Origin: Micromonospora sp. DSM 45708
GTDB lineage: Bacteria; Actinomycetota; Actinomycetes; Mycobacteriales; Micromonosporaceae
Length of the DNA stretch: 64,000 nucleotides
Direction: 5' to 3'
Assembly (NCBI RefSeq): GCF_039566955.1
Contig: NZ_CP154796.1
Coordinates: 3,596,001 to 3,660,000, forward strand
The stretch's first letter is position 1. Every line of letters begins with the position of its first letter. Below are positions 62,281-64,000 of this stretch, piece after piece. Below the pieces are notes generated by a model that was not told where the DNA came from, made no database searches, and saw nothing but the letters and a program-made list of their open reading frames with translations. A program made the translations under genes and the position numbers.

Positions 62281-62886
62281 ATGGCGAGCCCGGAGCTGGA
62301 TGAGTTGATCGTCGCGGACGCCGACGCGCTGCGCGCGTGGTTGTCGGCCCACCACGCCACCTCACCGGGCGTCTGGCTCGCGCTGGCCCGCAAGGGCGGC
62401 ACGGTCACCACGCTTACCTGGCAGCAGGCGGTCGACGAGGCGCTGTGCTTCGGCTGGATCGACGGGCAGGCCCGCAAGCGCGACCAGGAGTCGTCCTGGA
62501 TCCGGTTCACCCCGCGCCGGCCCCGCAGCGCCTGGTCCCGGCGCAACGTCGCCCATGTGGCCCGGTTGGAGGCGGCGGGGCGGATGCAGCCCGCCGGCCG
62601 GGCCGCGGTGGAGGCCGCGAAGGCGGACGGGCGCTGGTCGGCCGCATACGCCCCGCCCTCGGAGGCCGAGGTGCCGGCCGACCTGCTCGCCGCCATCGAC
62701 GCCGACCCCGCCGCCCGGGCCATGTTCGACGTCCTCACCAGCACCAACCGGTTCGCGCTCATCCACCGCCTCAACGCCGTCAAACGGGCGGAGACCCGGG
62801 AGCGGAAGATCGGCGAGTTCGTCGCCATGCTGGCCCGCCACGAGACGCCCCACCCGCAGAAGGCCAAGCCCCCGGCCACCGGGTGA
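62281..62886 (+). CDS. YdeI/OmpD-associated-family protein
   Basis: 201 residues: LRAWLSAHHATSPGVWLALARKG, then LTWQQAVDEALCFGWIDGQARKRDQESSWIRFTPRRPRSAWSRRN, then GRMQPAGRAAVEAAKADGRWSAAY and RKIGEFVAMLARHETPHPQ. This is the YdeI family, sometimes called bacteriocin-protection or OmpD-associated; biochemical function is not settled. Confidence 0.9.
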   Translation: MASPELDELIVADADALRAWLSAHHATSPGVWLALARKGGTVTTLTWQQAVDEALCFGWIDGQARKRDQESSWIRFTPRRPRSAWSRRNVAHVARLEAAGRMQPAGRAAVEAAKADGRWSAAYAPPSEAEVPADLLAAIDADPAARAMFDVLTSTNRFALIHRLNAVKRAETRERKIGEFVAMLARHETPHPQKAKPPATG

Positions 62887-63012
62887 CGAACGGTCAGCAC
62901 GCTTCGAGGGCGAAGAAGACGAAGCAGAGGAAGGACGTCCGGCACTGACCCCCCGATCGCGACGAGCCCGATCGGCCGGGACGGGCCGCCGCCCGTGACG
63001 CGGCGTGACCTG

Positions 63013-63963
<951 letters not shown>

Positions 63964-63977
63964 AGCAGCGACGGTAA

Positions 63978-63999
63978 ACCTTCACGTTGACGTGAAGGT
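63978..63999. promoter_or_regulatory. MerR-type operator at the right edge
   Basis: Arms ACCTTCACGT (63978-63987) and ACGTGAAGGT (63990-63999) are perfectly complementary with TG between. This is the standard form of MerR-family operators (CCTT...AAGG). It lies immediately upstream of the oxidoreductase start; a divergent merR-like gene probably begins outside the window. Confidence 0.75.
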
Positions 64000-64000
64000 C

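Overview
The window is very GC-rich actinomycete DNA, most likely from Micromonosporaceae (Micromonospora or a close relative). The evidence is strong G/C bias at third codon positions, frequent GTG starts, actinomycete marker families (an XRE/DUF397 pair, DUF2277, an EccB-type ESX protein, an XRE-methionine aminopeptidase pair) and intergenic inverted repeats of the GATCAAGGAG type, which I associate with that family. Species cannot be read from the sequence, and all functional calls below come from motif reading without searches.

Left flank (1-6420): a DUF397/XRE regulator pair with a palindromic control region, a GGDEF protein, a solitary MazF-type toxin, DUF4291, a methyltransferase, a zinc-ribbon membrane gene broken by an in-frame TAG, a Nudix hydrolase, a serpin with an inhibitory-type hinge, and DUF2277.

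Biosynthetic cluster (34411 down to 6605, minus strand): nine co-directional genes with overlaps or gaps of 0-35 bases, so probably one operon of about 28 kb. In transcription order: A-PCP-KS without an AT; a thioesterase fused to a LanB (lantibiotic dehydratase N-terminal) domain; a second, free-standing LanB protein; A-PCP-C-PCP; a PKS module KS-AT-KR-DH-ACP; an Fe(II)/2-oxoglutarate dioxygenase; MbtH; C-A-PCP reading Asn; and C-A-PCP-TE-MFS reading Ser, in which the thioesterase nucleophile is Cys and a transporter is fused to the C-terminus. The inferred product is a small hybrid peptide-polyketide with an unsaturated C2 extension followed by (possibly beta-hydroxylated) Asn and a terminal Ser that could be dehydrated, cyclised or converted to a lactone. 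Two tRNA-dependent LanB-type enzymes inside an NRPS/PKS operon make this the most unusual part of the window.

Middle (34739-47027): DUF2267, a GC-rich hexamer repeat and a hairpin element, a molybdopterin oxidoreductase, then a carbohydrate-use locus (glycosidase, sugar isomerase/epimerase, zinc alcohol dehydrogenase; divergent from an ABC importer made of a binding protein and two permeases but no ATPase), a membrane protein with a degenerate PAP2 motif, a methyltransferase and an orphan EccB.

Sulfur region (47224-51194): a CsoR/CstR-family repressor whose residues fit persulfide sensing, two matching palindromic operators, a persulfide dioxygenase-rhodanese fusion, a membrane rhodanese, a TauE/SafE exporter and an overlapping methyltransferase. 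This looks like a reactive-sulfur detoxification operon.

Right flank (51277-64000): a spermidine-synthase-like protein, small membrane proteins, an acyl-CoA ligase behind a palindrome, an NTF2-like protein, a winged-helix AlkZ-like protein, a phosphotransferase, LysR and MFS genes, a divergent methionine aminopeptidase/XRE pair around a palindromic operator, a decamer tandem repeat, a methyltransferase, a YdeI-like protein and an imine-reductase-like oxidoreductase next to a MerR-type operator at the right edge.
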